Below, piece after piece: positions 41,452 through 50,357 of a stretch of DNA of 64,000 nucleotides (positions are counted from its first letter, which is position 1; every line of letters starts with the position of its first letter). The stretch is from Flavobacterium circumlabens. Lineage in GTDB: Bacteria > Bacteroidota > Bacteroidia > Flavobacteriales > Flavobacteriaceae. The notes beneath the pieces were generated by a model. The model made no database searches. It worked only from the letters and a program-made list of their open reading frames with translations, and was not told the DNA's origin. The stretch is from positions 157,892 through 221,891 of the forward strand of contig NZ_SLWA01000001.1 of assembly GCF_004345565.1 (NCBI RefSeq). The letters run 5' to 3'. The position numbers and the translations under genes are program-made.

Positions 41452-43194
41452 TTATATTTTATTCTTAGAAAACTCCAGATAATTCAAATTAAAGCCGCCT
41501 TTATCAAATACTACCTTAACTTTTTGTGTTCCTGCACTCAATTCTACTCCGGGCAAAATAAGGGTTTTCCAATTGTCATTTCCTCCGGTTGACGGAAGTG
41601 AAATGATATTGGTTTTCTTTCCGTTTTCTATTTCTAAATGAAGTTTTCCTTCTGCCTTGTCCCCTGAATAGCGAATTGCTATATTGTATCTGTTTTGTCT
41701 GGCAACTTCAACCGTGTATTGCAGCCATTCTCCATCTTCAATAAAGGATACCTGATAGCCGTTGGAATCCATGTCTTTACAGGGTAAAATATCAACTCCG
41801 TCATTTCGCATCGAATTTCCTTTATTCCATTCGTCAAATTTTCCTGTTTCCACTCTGTAATTCACGAAATCTTTATCTGAATAAGCATATTCATTAGTTC
41901 CTAAATCGTAGTGTGTTGCCGCAATTCTTCCGGGAACTGCATTTTTCTTATACGGTTTTGTATCCTTCGTCTGTACCTGTCTGAACATGGCATCGATTAC
42001 ATCGGGTTTAACGGTCACGTTTTCCATTTTGTAATTGTCTGCTATTTTCATTAGCGTCTTTTTAGCAAAATCTACGGATGGTTTTTCTACGCCGTCTTTC
42101 CAGTATTTCAATAAAACATCGTACTCCGGAATTTTGGTAACCGAAGTTACTCCTGCAATATTTTCGATCTTTTTCATGGGCCAGAACGCCCAGCCGATAT
42201 TATTGCTTTCGACCAGGGAAAGAGCGTCTTTAAACCACACATTCGAATTTTCCCCGCTTTCTCCAAGCCAGATCGGAACGTTATATTGTGTTCGGTAATC
42301 CAGCATTTTCTGAATCGATGCGGTGGTGTTGTAATTCCAGTATTTATGAAAACTCAGTGCCATGTTTTCATCCCATAAAGGAAAAATTCCGTTGTAATTA
42401 TTACCCCAGCAGTTTCCTTCAATAAAAATCAAGTGATTGGTATCGACTTCCCGAATTGCTTTTGTAACGGCTACCATTAAATCTCTTAAGTGTCCGTTTG
42501 AATTTTCATCACAGCCATTTTTATTCGTTCCGGTAAAATTCCAGTTGGGTTCATTAATAATATCATAAGCGCCAATCCACGGATTATCCCTGTAACGGGA
42601 AGCCAGTTTTTTCCAAAGGGCAATCATCTTTTTCTGATTGGCTTCACTTTCCCAAAGAGATGGTTTTGTAGTATCAAAATCTGAAATGGCAGCGTCATTT
42701 CCCTGTCCGCCCGGAGCTGCATGTAAATCTAAAATAAGGTACATTTTGTTCTCTGCACACCATTTCAGCAAATTATCGGTCATTGTAAAACCTTCTTCGA
42801 TCCAAGTTATTTCATCATTTTTTTCTGCTTCAATGGCAGGTGTGTAGAGGTTGTAGTGCATGGGCAGACGAATCGAATTGAATCCCCAGGCCGCCAGCGA
42901 ATCGACATCTCTTTTGGTGATTCCGTTTGCTTTGTAGGCTGCATAAAATTCTTTTGTGCCCTGCTCTCCAATGACGTCCTGAATTTTTTGCTTAATCACA
43001 TATTGAGGACTGGCAAAGGGCTGCGTTTGCAGCATATATCCTTCCTGTACCATCCAGCCTCCTGTACCTAAACCTCTTAGAATTATATTCTTTCCGGTTC
43101 CGTCTACAATTTTCTGTCCTTCCCTATGCAAAAAACCCTGCCCGAAAGTCGCAATTGAGCATAAGAGTTGTACTATTAGAATTGTTTTTTTCAT
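41452..43194 (-). CDS. GH5 glycosidase with C-terminal CBM6-like module
   Basis: A 580-residue exported enzyme. Signal peptide ends near SIATFGQG. The GH5 domain (about 20-370) has NSIRLPMHYN, LDLHAAPGGQG, the acid/base Glu in DIINEPNW and the nucleophile Glu in WLGESGENSNVW. The last ~135 residues (FVNYRVETGKFDEW, EDGEWLQYTVEVARQNRYNI, FNLNYLEF) form a CBM6-like beta-sandwich. The domain order resembles exo- or endo-beta-glucanases. Hairpin 43241-43270 separates it from the GH3 gene upstream, and 208 bp separate it from susC 1, so it may be its own unit. Confidence 0.9.
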   Translation of the reverse strand: MKKTILIVQLLCSIATFGQGFLHREGQKIVDGTGKNIILRGLGTGGWMVQEGYMLQTQPFASPQYVIKQKIQDVIGEQGTKEFYAAYKANGITKRDVDSLAAWGFNSIRLPMHYNLYTPAIEAEKNDEITWIEEGFTMTDNLLKWCAENKMYLILDLHAAPGGQGNDAAISDFDTTKPSLWESEANQKKMIALWKKLASRYRDNPWIGAYDIINEPNWNFTGTNKNGCDENSNGHLRDLMVAVTKAIREVDTNHLIFIEGNCWGNNYNGIFPLWDENMALSFHKYWNYNTTASIQKMLDYRTQYNVPIWLGESGENSNVWFKDALSLVESNNIGWAFWPMKKIENIAGVTSVTKIPEYDVLLKYWKDGVEKPSVDFAKKTLMKIADNYKMENVTVKPDVIDAMFRQVQTKDTKPYKKNAVPGRIAATHYDLGTNEYAYSDKDFVNYRVETGKFDEWNKGNSMRNDGVDILPCKDMDSNGYQVSFIEDGEWLQYTVEVARQNRYNIAIRYSGDKAEGKLHLEIENGKKTNIISLPSTGGNDNWKTLILPGVELSAGTQKVKVVFDKGGFNLNYLEFSKNKI

Positions 43195-43240
43195 TATTGC
43201 TTCCTTATGATAACGCCTTTGTTTTTTTGATTTTCGTATA

Positions 43241-43270
43241 AAAACATCTTTCCTTTCAGAAAGATGTTTT
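43241..43270 (-). terminator. Terminator between GH3 and GH5
   Basis: AAAACATCTTTC (43241-43252) pairs perfectly with GAAAGATGTTTT (43259-43270); 6-nt loop, T-rich flank on the minus strand, 28 bp after the GH3 stop. Confidence 0.85.
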
Positions 43271-43297
43271 ATGTATTTTACGCTATTTTAATCTTTT

Positions 43298-45562
43298 TTA
43301 TTTCAGCAAAAAATCCTTTTTAAGGTTGTCTATCTGAACGGTAAAAGTGCCTTTTTCCGAAATCCACTTTAGATCTTCATTCACAAATTGCAGGTCTTTT
43401 TGATTTAAGGTAAACTTCACTGTTTTGGTTTCGTTTGGCTCTAAACTGATTTTATCAAATCTTTTTAATGCCTTCACTTCCGGTGTTATGGAAGCGAAAT
43501 TATCCGACAGATACAATAAAACAGCTTCTTTACCGGCTCTTTTCCCTGCGTTTGTGACATCAACCGTAATATTTATTTGATCTGTATTGTTAATTTCGGT
43601 TTTGTCGATTTTTAAATTGGAATAATTGAAAGTCGTATACGATAATCCGCTTCCAAATTCAAATTGCGGGGAATAGCTTTTTTCGTATTTCGCATCATTA
43701 TTCTGCTCTTCGTCAGCTAAACTTTCTGTGTATTTTCTGTTGTATTTTTCTAATGAATTTGGATATCTTGGGTAATTGTAAGGCAATTTTCCGCTTGGAT
43801 TTACGTCTCCGTATAAAATATCAACTATTGCTCTTGCACCTTCATTACCGGGCAAATAACATTGTACTACAGCACTCATTTTATCTTCGAAATCACTAAT
43901 CAGTCTTGGTCTTCCTTCATTCAAAACTAAAATAATCGGCTTGTTTACTTTGGCTAAGGCCAGTGCTAATTTTACCTGGGATTTACTCATAAAAATATTG
44001 CTGATATCCCCGGGAGTTTCAGTATAATTTTTTTCTCCAAGGCAAAGCACAATTTTCGAAGCACTTTTGGCAAGTTCTACGGCTTTTTGAATTTCGGCAT
44101 CATCCTCTTTTTCAATATCGGCTCCGGGGGTATACAATACATTTTCTTTGCCCAGTTTTGTCTGGAAAGCTTCTAAAATCGTTAATTTTTCAGCCGCATA
44201 GGTGTCTGCATTTTCACCTTGCCAGGTGTAAGACCAACCTCCGTTGAGGTTTTTCATACTGTTGGCAGTTGCTCCTGTTACAAGGATTTTTTCGCTTTTG
44301 TTTAAAGGTAAAACGGCATCCTTATTTTTTAATAAAGTAATCGATTCGGCAGCTGTTTTATAGGCTTCCTGAATATGTTCGGCAGAACCAAACTTTGGAT
44401 AGTCTTTTAAATTTGCTACCGTATTCTGAAATAAATTCAGTTCGAATTTCATTCTCAGAATTCTGGTTACGGCATCATCAATACGGGACATTGGAACTTC
44501 TCCTTTTTTAACTAAATCTACCAGATCTGTATAAAAAGTAAATTCTTCCGGTACCATACTCATATCGATTCCGTCCATAACCGCGATACGAACGGCATCT
44601 CTTTTGGTTTCGGCAACTTTATGTCTGGTGTTCAGATAAATAATGTCTTTCCAGTCTGTTACCACAACTCCTTCAAAACCTAATTCGTTTTTAAGAATAT
44701 CTGTAATTAAATGTTTACTTGCGTGTACCGGAGTTCCGTTAATTTCACCTGAACTTACCATTACACTTTTAGCACCTGCTTTTATGGCAGCCTGATAAAT
44801 GGTCAAATCATATTGTCTTAAAGTGCGTTCCGGGATAATACTTGGCGTTCTGTCTTTTCCGGTGGTTGTGCTTCCGTAACCGATGTAGTGTTTCATACAG
44901 GAAGCCACACTATATTTTGAACCTACGTTACCTCCCTCAAAACCATCTACTAATGCAACAGCCATTCTGGAAGACAAATAGGCGTCTTCACCAAATGATT
45001 CCCACATTCTGGACCAGGCCGGGTTTCTTGGAAAATCTAAATCCGGAGAAAAAACCCATGGAATGGAGGAGGCTCTGGTTTCGTAAGCCGAAATTTCGGC
45101 ACCGCGTTTCACTAACGCTGTATTAAAAGTTGCTGCTAAACCAATTTGTTGCGGAAATAATGTCGCTCCAGCCGTATAACTTGCGCCGTGTATCGCATCA
45201 ATACCGTACAAAATCGGAATTTTAAGTCTTGATTTATTCGCTTCATTGGTAATAGCCGTCATTGTTTCCTGCCATCTTTGTAAAGTTGGCGCTCCCGGAT
45301 TGGGTACATTTAAAATAGAACCTATATGATAGTCCTGAATTCCCTGCTTTAATTTAGCGGCATCAAAATAGCCCGGTTTTTTAGGATCTTCAAAAATAGT
45401 CACCGTAATCTGCGTCATTTGCCCCACTTTTTCTTCAAGTGTCATTTTAGATAATAACTCAGAAACTTTAGCGTCTATTTCTGATCTTGTCTTTTTGACT
45501 TCCTGGCTCCATGTTGCTCCGCAAAACAGGAAGGCAATCACTAGAAACTTTGTATTTTTCAT
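43298..45562 (-). CDS. GH3 beta-glucosidase (PUL, module 2)
   Basis: A 754-residue exported GH3 enzyme with a signal peptide (FLVIAFLFCGATWSQ). Motifs: ILYGIDAIHGASYTAGATLF, SCMKHYIGYG, the nucleophile Asp in GVVVTDWKDIIYL, the C-domain LNEGRPRLISDFEDKMSAVV and a terminal FnIII-like domain. Clearly diverged from the module 1 GH3 (TDWKD against SDWGS at the nucleophile), so the two probably differ in linkage preference. It follows the GH30 pair by 35 bp and forms their transcript tail. Confidence 0.93.
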   Translation of the reverse strand: MKNTKFLVIAFLFCGATWSQEVKKTRSEIDAKVSELLSKMTLEEKVGQMTQITVTIFEDPKKPGYFDAAKLKQGIQDYHIGSILNVPNPGAPTLQRWQETMTAITNEANKSRLKIPILYGIDAIHGASYTAGATLFPQQIGLAATFNTALVKRGAEISAYETRASSIPWVFSPDLDFPRNPAWSRMWESFGEDAYLSSRMAVALVDGFEGGNVGSKYSVASCMKHYIGYGSTTTGKDRTPSIIPERTLRQYDLTIYQAAIKAGAKSVMVSSGEINGTPVHASKHLITDILKNELGFEGVVVTDWKDIIYLNTRHKVAETKRDAVRIAVMDGIDMSMVPEEFTFYTDLVDLVKKGEVPMSRIDDAVTRILRMKFELNLFQNTVANLKDYPKFGSAEHIQEAYKTAAESITLLKNKDAVLPLNKSEKILVTGATANSMKNLNGGWSYTWQGENADTYAAEKLTILEAFQTKLGKENVLYTPGADIEKEDDAEIQKAVELAKSASKIVLCLGEKNYTETPGDISNIFMSKSQVKLALALAKVNKPIILVLNEGRPRLISDFEDKMSAVVQCYLPGNEGARAIVDILYGDVNPSGKLPYNYPRYPNSLEKYNRKYTESLADEEQNNDAKYEKSYSPQFEFGSGLSYTTFNYSNLKIDKTEINNTDQINITVDVTNAGKRAGKEAVLLYLSDNFASITPEVKALKRFDKISLEPNETKTVKFTLNQKDLQFVNEDLKWISEKGTFTVQIDNLKKDFLLK

Positions 45563-45597
45563 TTTATCTTTTTATATTAATATCGTATTAAAAAACT

Positions 45598-47067
45598 CTA
45601 ATAGACCAGAGTCTGCATCGCATGTGCTGGTATTGTAATTGTATTTTTGAAAGAATCAATTATGATTTCATACACCACTTCTTTGTCAGATGCATTCATC
45701 ACAATTGTTGCCGTTTTTCCGTTTGTATTCAAAAAAGAAGTGCTTAATAAACTTTTATCACTTGTGGAATTGCTTATTCTTTTGGCTCCCGGTTGAATAA
45801 ATTTTGATAAGTGACCGATATAATAATACATTGGTGTATAGATTAATTCGTCTTTTGTGGTGTCTGCATGAAGGGGTGCGAAACAGAAATTGCCAACATG
45901 ATTTGGGCCTCCGTTTTGGTCCAAAAGAATATTCCAGTCTGTCCAGCCTGTCGTTCCATTATTAAAATCATTGATCATATTGATTCCGTAACGTTCGGCA
46001 TTTCCCCAAAACTGAAACTTTGAGGCATCAAATTTTTCAATACAACCTTCTGTAAAAAGTAAATTTTTATTTGGAAAAGCTTCATGAACCTTCCCAACTG
46101 ATTCAAATTTCGGAGTTCCGCCGTTCCATGTTTCATACCAGTGAAATCCGATTCCCCATGCATATTTTGAAACTTCGGGATCTGAGAAAACAAGACTGGC
46201 TCTTTTTTCCAGCATATCTCCACGGTTGTGATCCCAGATAATAATATTTTTAGAACCCAGCCCGTCCTTTTGTAATGTTGGCCCAAGAAAGTTTTTCAGA
46301 AAATCTCTTTCGGCTTCCGGAGTATAAATACAGGATTCCCATCTCTGACTCGCCATGGGTTCATTCTGAATGGTTAATCCCCAAACCGGGATCCCTTCTT
46401 TTTCGTACGCTTTTATAAATTTGGAATAATAATTGGCCCAGGATTGTGCAAATTCAGGCAATAAAACGCCGCCGTGCAAAATATCATTATTGTCTTTCAT
46501 GAAAGCTGGGGGACTCCACGGACTAACAAATAAAGTTAAGTTCCCGCCGGCAGTTTCAATTGCTCTTTTAAGTAATGGAATTCGGTATTTTCTATCGTGA
46601 TCAATATTGAAGGTTTTCAGGTCTTTGTCACCTTCTTCAATATACGTATAACTTTCGCTGCTAAAATCGCAACTATGAATGTTGGTTCTGGCTAAAGAAT
46701 ACCCAATTCCTTTATTTTTATCATAGTAAGCGGTTAAAAATTCCTGTTGTTTTTTGGGTGATAATTTAGCAAAAACTTCAGCGCTTGCATCTGTAATGGC
46801 TCCGCCTATCCCGAGAAAAGTCTGATCGGTTTTTTTACTGTCAATCGCAATTGAATGTATTGACCTTGTTTGTTGTGAAGTTGGATTTAAGATAAAATTA
46901 CCGGACAAAGACAATCTTAAACTGGTATTTTCGGCTGTCGTATAAACTTCTATCTTTTTATTTGATTTTGATGCAGAAACAGTAGAATTGTCCACAATTC
47001 TGGATGAAGAACAGCTTAATTGCAGAACGAGTAATGGTGCTATTAAAATTCTGTTTATAGGTTTCAT
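45598..47067 (-). CDS. GH30 glycosidase, lipoprotein form (paralogue 1)
   Basis: A 489-residue GH30 enzyme with a lipoprotein signal peptide (LLVLQLSCSSSRIV, lipidated Cys at about residue 19). Motifs: FLGIGGAITDASAEVFAKLS, FVSPWSPPAFMKDN, acid/base Glu in WGLTIQNEPMASQRWESC, nucleophile Glu in LLFTEGCIEKFD, and a C-terminal beta domain. It probably sits on the cell surface or periplasmic face as a lipoprotein. Its closest relative is the next gene (47154-48614). GH30 members of this type often cleave beta-1,6-glucan; specificity is inferred. Confidence 0.93.
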   Translation of the reverse strand: MKPINRILIAPLLVLQLSCSSSRIVDNSTVSASKSNKKIEVYTTAENTSLRLSLSGNFILNPTSQQTRSIHSIAIDSKKTDQTFLGIGGAITDASAEVFAKLSPKKQQEFLTAYYDKNKGIGYSLARTNIHSCDFSSESYTYIEEGDKDLKTFNIDHDRKYRIPLLKRAIETAGGNLTLFVSPWSPPAFMKDNNDILHGGVLLPEFAQSWANYYSKFIKAYEKEGIPVWGLTIQNEPMASQRWESCIYTPEAERDFLKNFLGPTLQKDGLGSKNIIIWDHNRGDMLEKRASLVFSDPEVSKYAWGIGFHWYETWNGGTPKFESVGKVHEAFPNKNLLFTEGCIEKFDASKFQFWGNAERYGINMINDFNNGTTGWTDWNILLDQNGGPNHVGNFCFAPLHADTTKDELIYTPMYYYIGHLSKFIQPGAKRISNSTSDKSLLSTSFLNTNGKTATIVMNASDKEVVYEIIIDSFKNTITIPAHAMQTLVY

Positions 47068-47103
47068 GTACTTTCAGAAAAACAATTTATTTAATTAAAA
47101 AAT

Positions 47104-47135
47104 GAGGGTTAAAATGGATGATCACATTAACCCTC
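47104..47135 (-). terminator. Hairpin between the two GH30 paralogues
   Basis: GAGGGTTAA (47104-47112) pairs with TTAACCCTC (47127-47135), loop 14 nt. Lies between the stop of the upstream GH30 gene and the start of the downstream one, so it may attenuate or process the transcript rather than stop it. Confidence 0.55.
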
Positions 47136-47153
47136 TAACTAACTCAAAAAATA

Positions 47154-48614
47154 CTAATACACAAGCGTTTGTATCGCGTGTGATGGAATTTTTACAATTG
47201 CCTGCTCAGTTGCAATTATAAAATTGTAGGTAATCTCATTATCTGTATTATTCATTACTACGGTCGCCATTTTTCCATCCTTATTCAAAAAAGAAGTGCT
47301 TGAAAGATAACTGCGGCTTACAGATGTACTCACTCTCACTGCATCAGGGCGAATAAATTTCGAAAAATGACCAATATAATAGTACGACGGAGTATAGATC
47401 AACTCACCGGTAGTGGTGTCTGCGTGTACAGGCGCAAAGCAAAAATTACCTACGTGATTGGGTCCTCCAAACTGGTCCAGAAGTATGTTCCAGTCTGTCC
47501 AGCCAACAGTTCCATTATTAAAATCATTAATCATAGAAGTCCCGTATCTTTCCGCATTTGGCCAGAACTGGTATTTTGCCGCATCAAATTTTTCGACACA
47601 ACCTTCTGTAAAAAGAAGCTTTTTGTCCGGATATGCTTCGTGTACTCTTGCAACATTGTCAAACATGGGCTGAGCACCTGTCCAGGTTTCATACCAGTGA
47701 AAACCAATTCCCCAAACATATTTGGAAGCTTCCGGGTCAGAGAAAATAACATTGGCTCTTTGCACCATTAAATCACGGTTATGGTCCCATGCAATTATTT
47801 TTACATTCCCCAGTCCGTCCTTTTTTAATGTTGGGCCAAGAAAATTCTTCAGGAAGTCTCTTTCTTCATCAGCAGTATACAAACAAGATTCCCAGGTTTG
47901 AGTAGCCATTGGCTCATTTTGAACGGATGTTGCCCAAATTGGAATTCCCTCTTTGTTGTATGCTTTTATAAATTTTGAATAGAAATTAGCCCAGGACTGA
48001 AAATATTCAGGTAGTAATTTCCCTCCTTTTAGTACATTTTTATTATTTTTCATGAAAGCGTTTGGCGACCACGGTGTGGCATAGGTCGTTAATTTTCCAC
48101 CTGCGGTTTTAATGGCTTCCTTGATCATCGGAATGCGATATTTACGGTCATGATCAATCGAAAATGTTTTTAAATCTTTATCTCCTTCTTCAATATAGGA
48201 ATAACTTCCGCTGCTAAAATCAGAACTTTGAATAGTTGTTCTTAGCAATGAATATCCGATTCCTTTTTGTGTATCGTAATAGGCATTTAAAAATTCCGTT
48301 TGTTTTTCTTTTGATAATTTGGCGAAAATTTCGGCACTTGCATCCGTAATGGCACCTCCGATTCCCAGAAAACTCTGAAAACGTTTTGATGGTTCAACAA
48401 AAATAGATATCTCTGTCTCTATTGGCTGTTTTGATGCGGTAAAATCTAAATTATCTGTAGGGGTTAACCTTAATTTTGTATTAGCTGCTGTAGTGTAAAC
48501 AGTAATTTTTTTATTGGTAGTGGTAAATTTTTGTTGTTGCTTTTGGTTTTTCTGCTGTGGAAAAACAGATAATGAAAAACATAAACAAGTAATAATAAAG
48601 CCAAATTTTTTCAT
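47154..48614 (-). CDS. GH30 glycosidase, signal-peptide form (paralogue 2)
   Basis: A 486-residue GH30 enzyme with an ordinary signal peptide (IITCLCFSLSVFPQQ), then a Gln/Lys-rich spacer. Motifs: FLGIGGAITDASAEIFAKLS, YATPWSPNAFMKNN, acid/base Glu in WATSVQNEPMATQTWESC, nucleophile Glu in LLFTEGCVEKFD. Very similar to the 45598 gene product along its whole length apart from the signal region, so the pair is a tandem duplication with probably different locations. Both are full length. Confidence 0.93.
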   Translation of the reverse strand: MKKFGFIITCLCFSLSVFPQQKNQKQQQKFTTTNKKITVYTTAANTKLRLTPTDNLDFTASKQPIETEISIFVEPSKRFQSFLGIGGAITDASAEIFAKLSKEKQTEFLNAYYDTQKGIGYSLLRTTIQSSDFSSGSYSYIEEGDKDLKTFSIDHDRKYRIPMIKEAIKTAGGKLTTYATPWSPNAFMKNNKNVLKGGKLLPEYFQSWANFYSKFIKAYNKEGIPIWATSVQNEPMATQTWESCLYTADEERDFLKNFLGPTLKKDGLGNVKIIAWDHNRDLMVQRANVIFSDPEASKYVWGIGFHWYETWTGAQPMFDNVARVHEAYPDKKLLFTEGCVEKFDAAKYQFWPNAERYGTSMINDFNNGTVGWTDWNILLDQFGGPNHVGNFCFAPVHADTTTGELIYTPSYYYIGHFSKFIRPDAVRVSTSVSRSYLSSTSFLNKDGKMATVVMNNTDNEITYNFIIATEQAIVKIPSHAIQTLVY

Positions 48615-48682
48615 TGAATATGTTTTAAATAATTTAATAGCTTTTGAATTTCCTAGTCAAATCTTTAGCCGTCCTGATTAAA

Positions 48683-48717
48683 AAATAGCCCATACTCATA
48701 ATGATTATGGGCTATTT
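48683..48717 (-). terminator. Terminator upstream of the GH30 operon
   Basis: AAATAGCCCATA (48683-48694) pairs with TATGGGCTATTT (48706-48717), followed on the minus strand by a T-run. With the next hairpin it isolates susC2/susD2 from the GH30 genes. Confidence 0.85.
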
Positions 48718-48767
48718 ACAACCAAACTTAAACTTAACTTATATTAACATAAATTGAGATTTCTTTT

Positions 48768-48796
48768 AAAAACAGCTGACAAAAACAGCTGTTTTT
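48768..48796 (-). terminator. Terminator after susD 2
   Basis: AAAAACAGCT (48768-48777) pairs with AGCTGTTTTT (48787-48796), 18 bp beyond the SusD stop with a T-run on either side. Confidence 0.75.
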
Positions 48797-48813
48797 TTTT
48801 TCAACTCTTTATA

Positions 48814-50340
48814 TTAATTTTGAATATATCCATCATTCTGTTCCATTTTAGTGTTGTTGAATTCAGTATATGGAATTGGGAAAGCTTCATTTTTATTTGG
48901 TATAAATCCTTTAAAAGCAAGTTTAGCAGCTGCCTGACCTGTTCTTACTAAATCATACCAACGGTGTCCTTCTCCTGCAAGTTCCAGTCTTCTTTCTGCG
49001 TAAATAGCATCTAAAGAAACCGGAACAGGTCCTAATCCAACTCTATTTCTAACAGCATCCAGAAGTGCCTGAGCTCTTGGCCCGGTTCCTCCTAAAGCTT
49101 CTGCTTCTAACAAATAAGTATCAGCCAAACGAATCACATAAGTATTGATAGCAAAATTTAAGAAAGGATTTGTTGCTGTAATATCTTTGTTTACGGCTGC
49201 ATACTTTATAAAATGGTATCCTGTTTCATTATAACTATCTGTAAAAGTTATGCGGCCTGCAGCTTTTTCTGCATTGGCATCAAATATTGTAGATGCAAAG
49301 CGAGGGTCTGTTTTTAATGCATTAGCTAAATCTGTTGTAACAACCATGAAACCCCATCCGTTAATGTAATCAGGCAAATCTGCCGCCTTTCCTGCCGCAG
49401 TTCTGGAATAATCTCTCATTCCCATTAACTGTGCAGCCACATTTCCTTCGTCATTTCCTGTTTCAAAATTACCCCAGTCCGCATTCGATTTGTCAGAGTA
49501 AGCAATTTCAAAAATAGATTCTGTGTTAAATTTATTAGCGTGATTCCATAGTGAAGCGAAAGTCGGCATCAACTTATAACCAAAACTACTTGTACCACCA
49601 GGAGTACCGTTTACTTTTTCTAATTGAACAGCGGCTTCAGCTTTTTTGTTATCATATAAGTACACTTTTCCTAATAGTGCTGTTGCTGCACCTTTTGTTA
49701 AACGTCCTGACTCATTTGCTGCCACCGTAACAGGTAAATCTGCGATAGCCTCGTTTAAATCCTTTTCGATTTGCAAATACACATCCTGAGGTTTTGCCTG
49801 CAAAACATTGTGAACCTCGTCCTTAGTAAGTGGTGCTAATATTAAGGGAACATTTTTGAACATTCTTACAAGATCAAAATAATAATAAGCACGTAATGCT
49901 TTTACTTCACTCATAAATCTTGCTTTTTTAGCAGCATCCATAGGAACGGCAGGAAGTTTTTGAATCATAACATTACATCTAAAAACACCTTGGTAATAAT
50001 TTGCCCAGATTGCAGGCGGAATATTACTAGGGGTCACAGTGTAATTTGATGCCACCTGAAGACCTGGCTGATCACCAGAGTTTCCACCTCCCGCATAAAA
50101 ATCATCTGATGCTGAATTTAAAAATAACAATGGTGCAGTTTCCATAGATCCTGCAAATTTGCCTACTTTATCATAAGCAGCAACTAAACCGGAATACGCT
50201 TCTGTTTCGTTTCTGTAAAAATCCTCCTCAAATACAACTCCATCTCCTTTTACTTCTAATTTTTCATCGGTATCGCACGCTCCAAGTGTCACTAACACTC
50301 CTAATGCGATGAACGACATTTTAAAACTTATAAGTTTCAT
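48814..50340 (-). CDS. SusD/RagB-family lipoprotein (pair 2)
   Basis: A 508-residue SusD-like lipoprotein: signal peptide ending LVTLGACDTDEK, TPR-rich body (VKALRAYYYFDLVRMFKNVP) and the C-terminal RagB/SusD block (TYVIRLADTYLLEAEALGG, LELAGEGHRWYDLVRTGQAA). Only weakly similar to pair 1 SusD, so the two pairs probably capture different oligosaccharides. 17 bp downstream of susC 2. Confidence 0.95.
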   Translation of the reverse strand: MKLISFKMSFIALGVLVTLGACDTDEKLEVKGDGVVFEEDFYRNETEAYSGLVAAYDKVGKFAGSMETAPLLFLNSASDDFYAGGGNSGDQPGLQVASNYTVTPSNIPPAIWANYYQGVFRCNVMIQKLPAVPMDAAKKARFMSEVKALRAYYYFDLVRMFKNVPLILAPLTKDEVHNVLQAKPQDVYLQIEKDLNEAIADLPVTVAANESGRLTKGAATALLGKVYLYDNKKAEAAVQLEKVNGTPGGTSSFGYKLMPTFASLWNHANKFNTESIFEIAYSDKSNADWGNFETGNDEGNVAAQLMGMRDYSRTAAGKAADLPDYINGWGFMVVTTDLANALKTDPRFASTIFDANAEKAAGRITFTDSYNETGYHFIKYAAVNKDITATNPFLNFAINTYVIRLADTYLLEAEALGGTGPRAQALLDAVRNRVGLGPVPVSLDAIYAERRLELAGEGHRWYDLVRTGQAAAKLAFKGFIPNKNEAFPIPYTEFNNTKMEQNDGYIQN

Positions 50341-50357
50341 AATATTTTATTTTTTAA

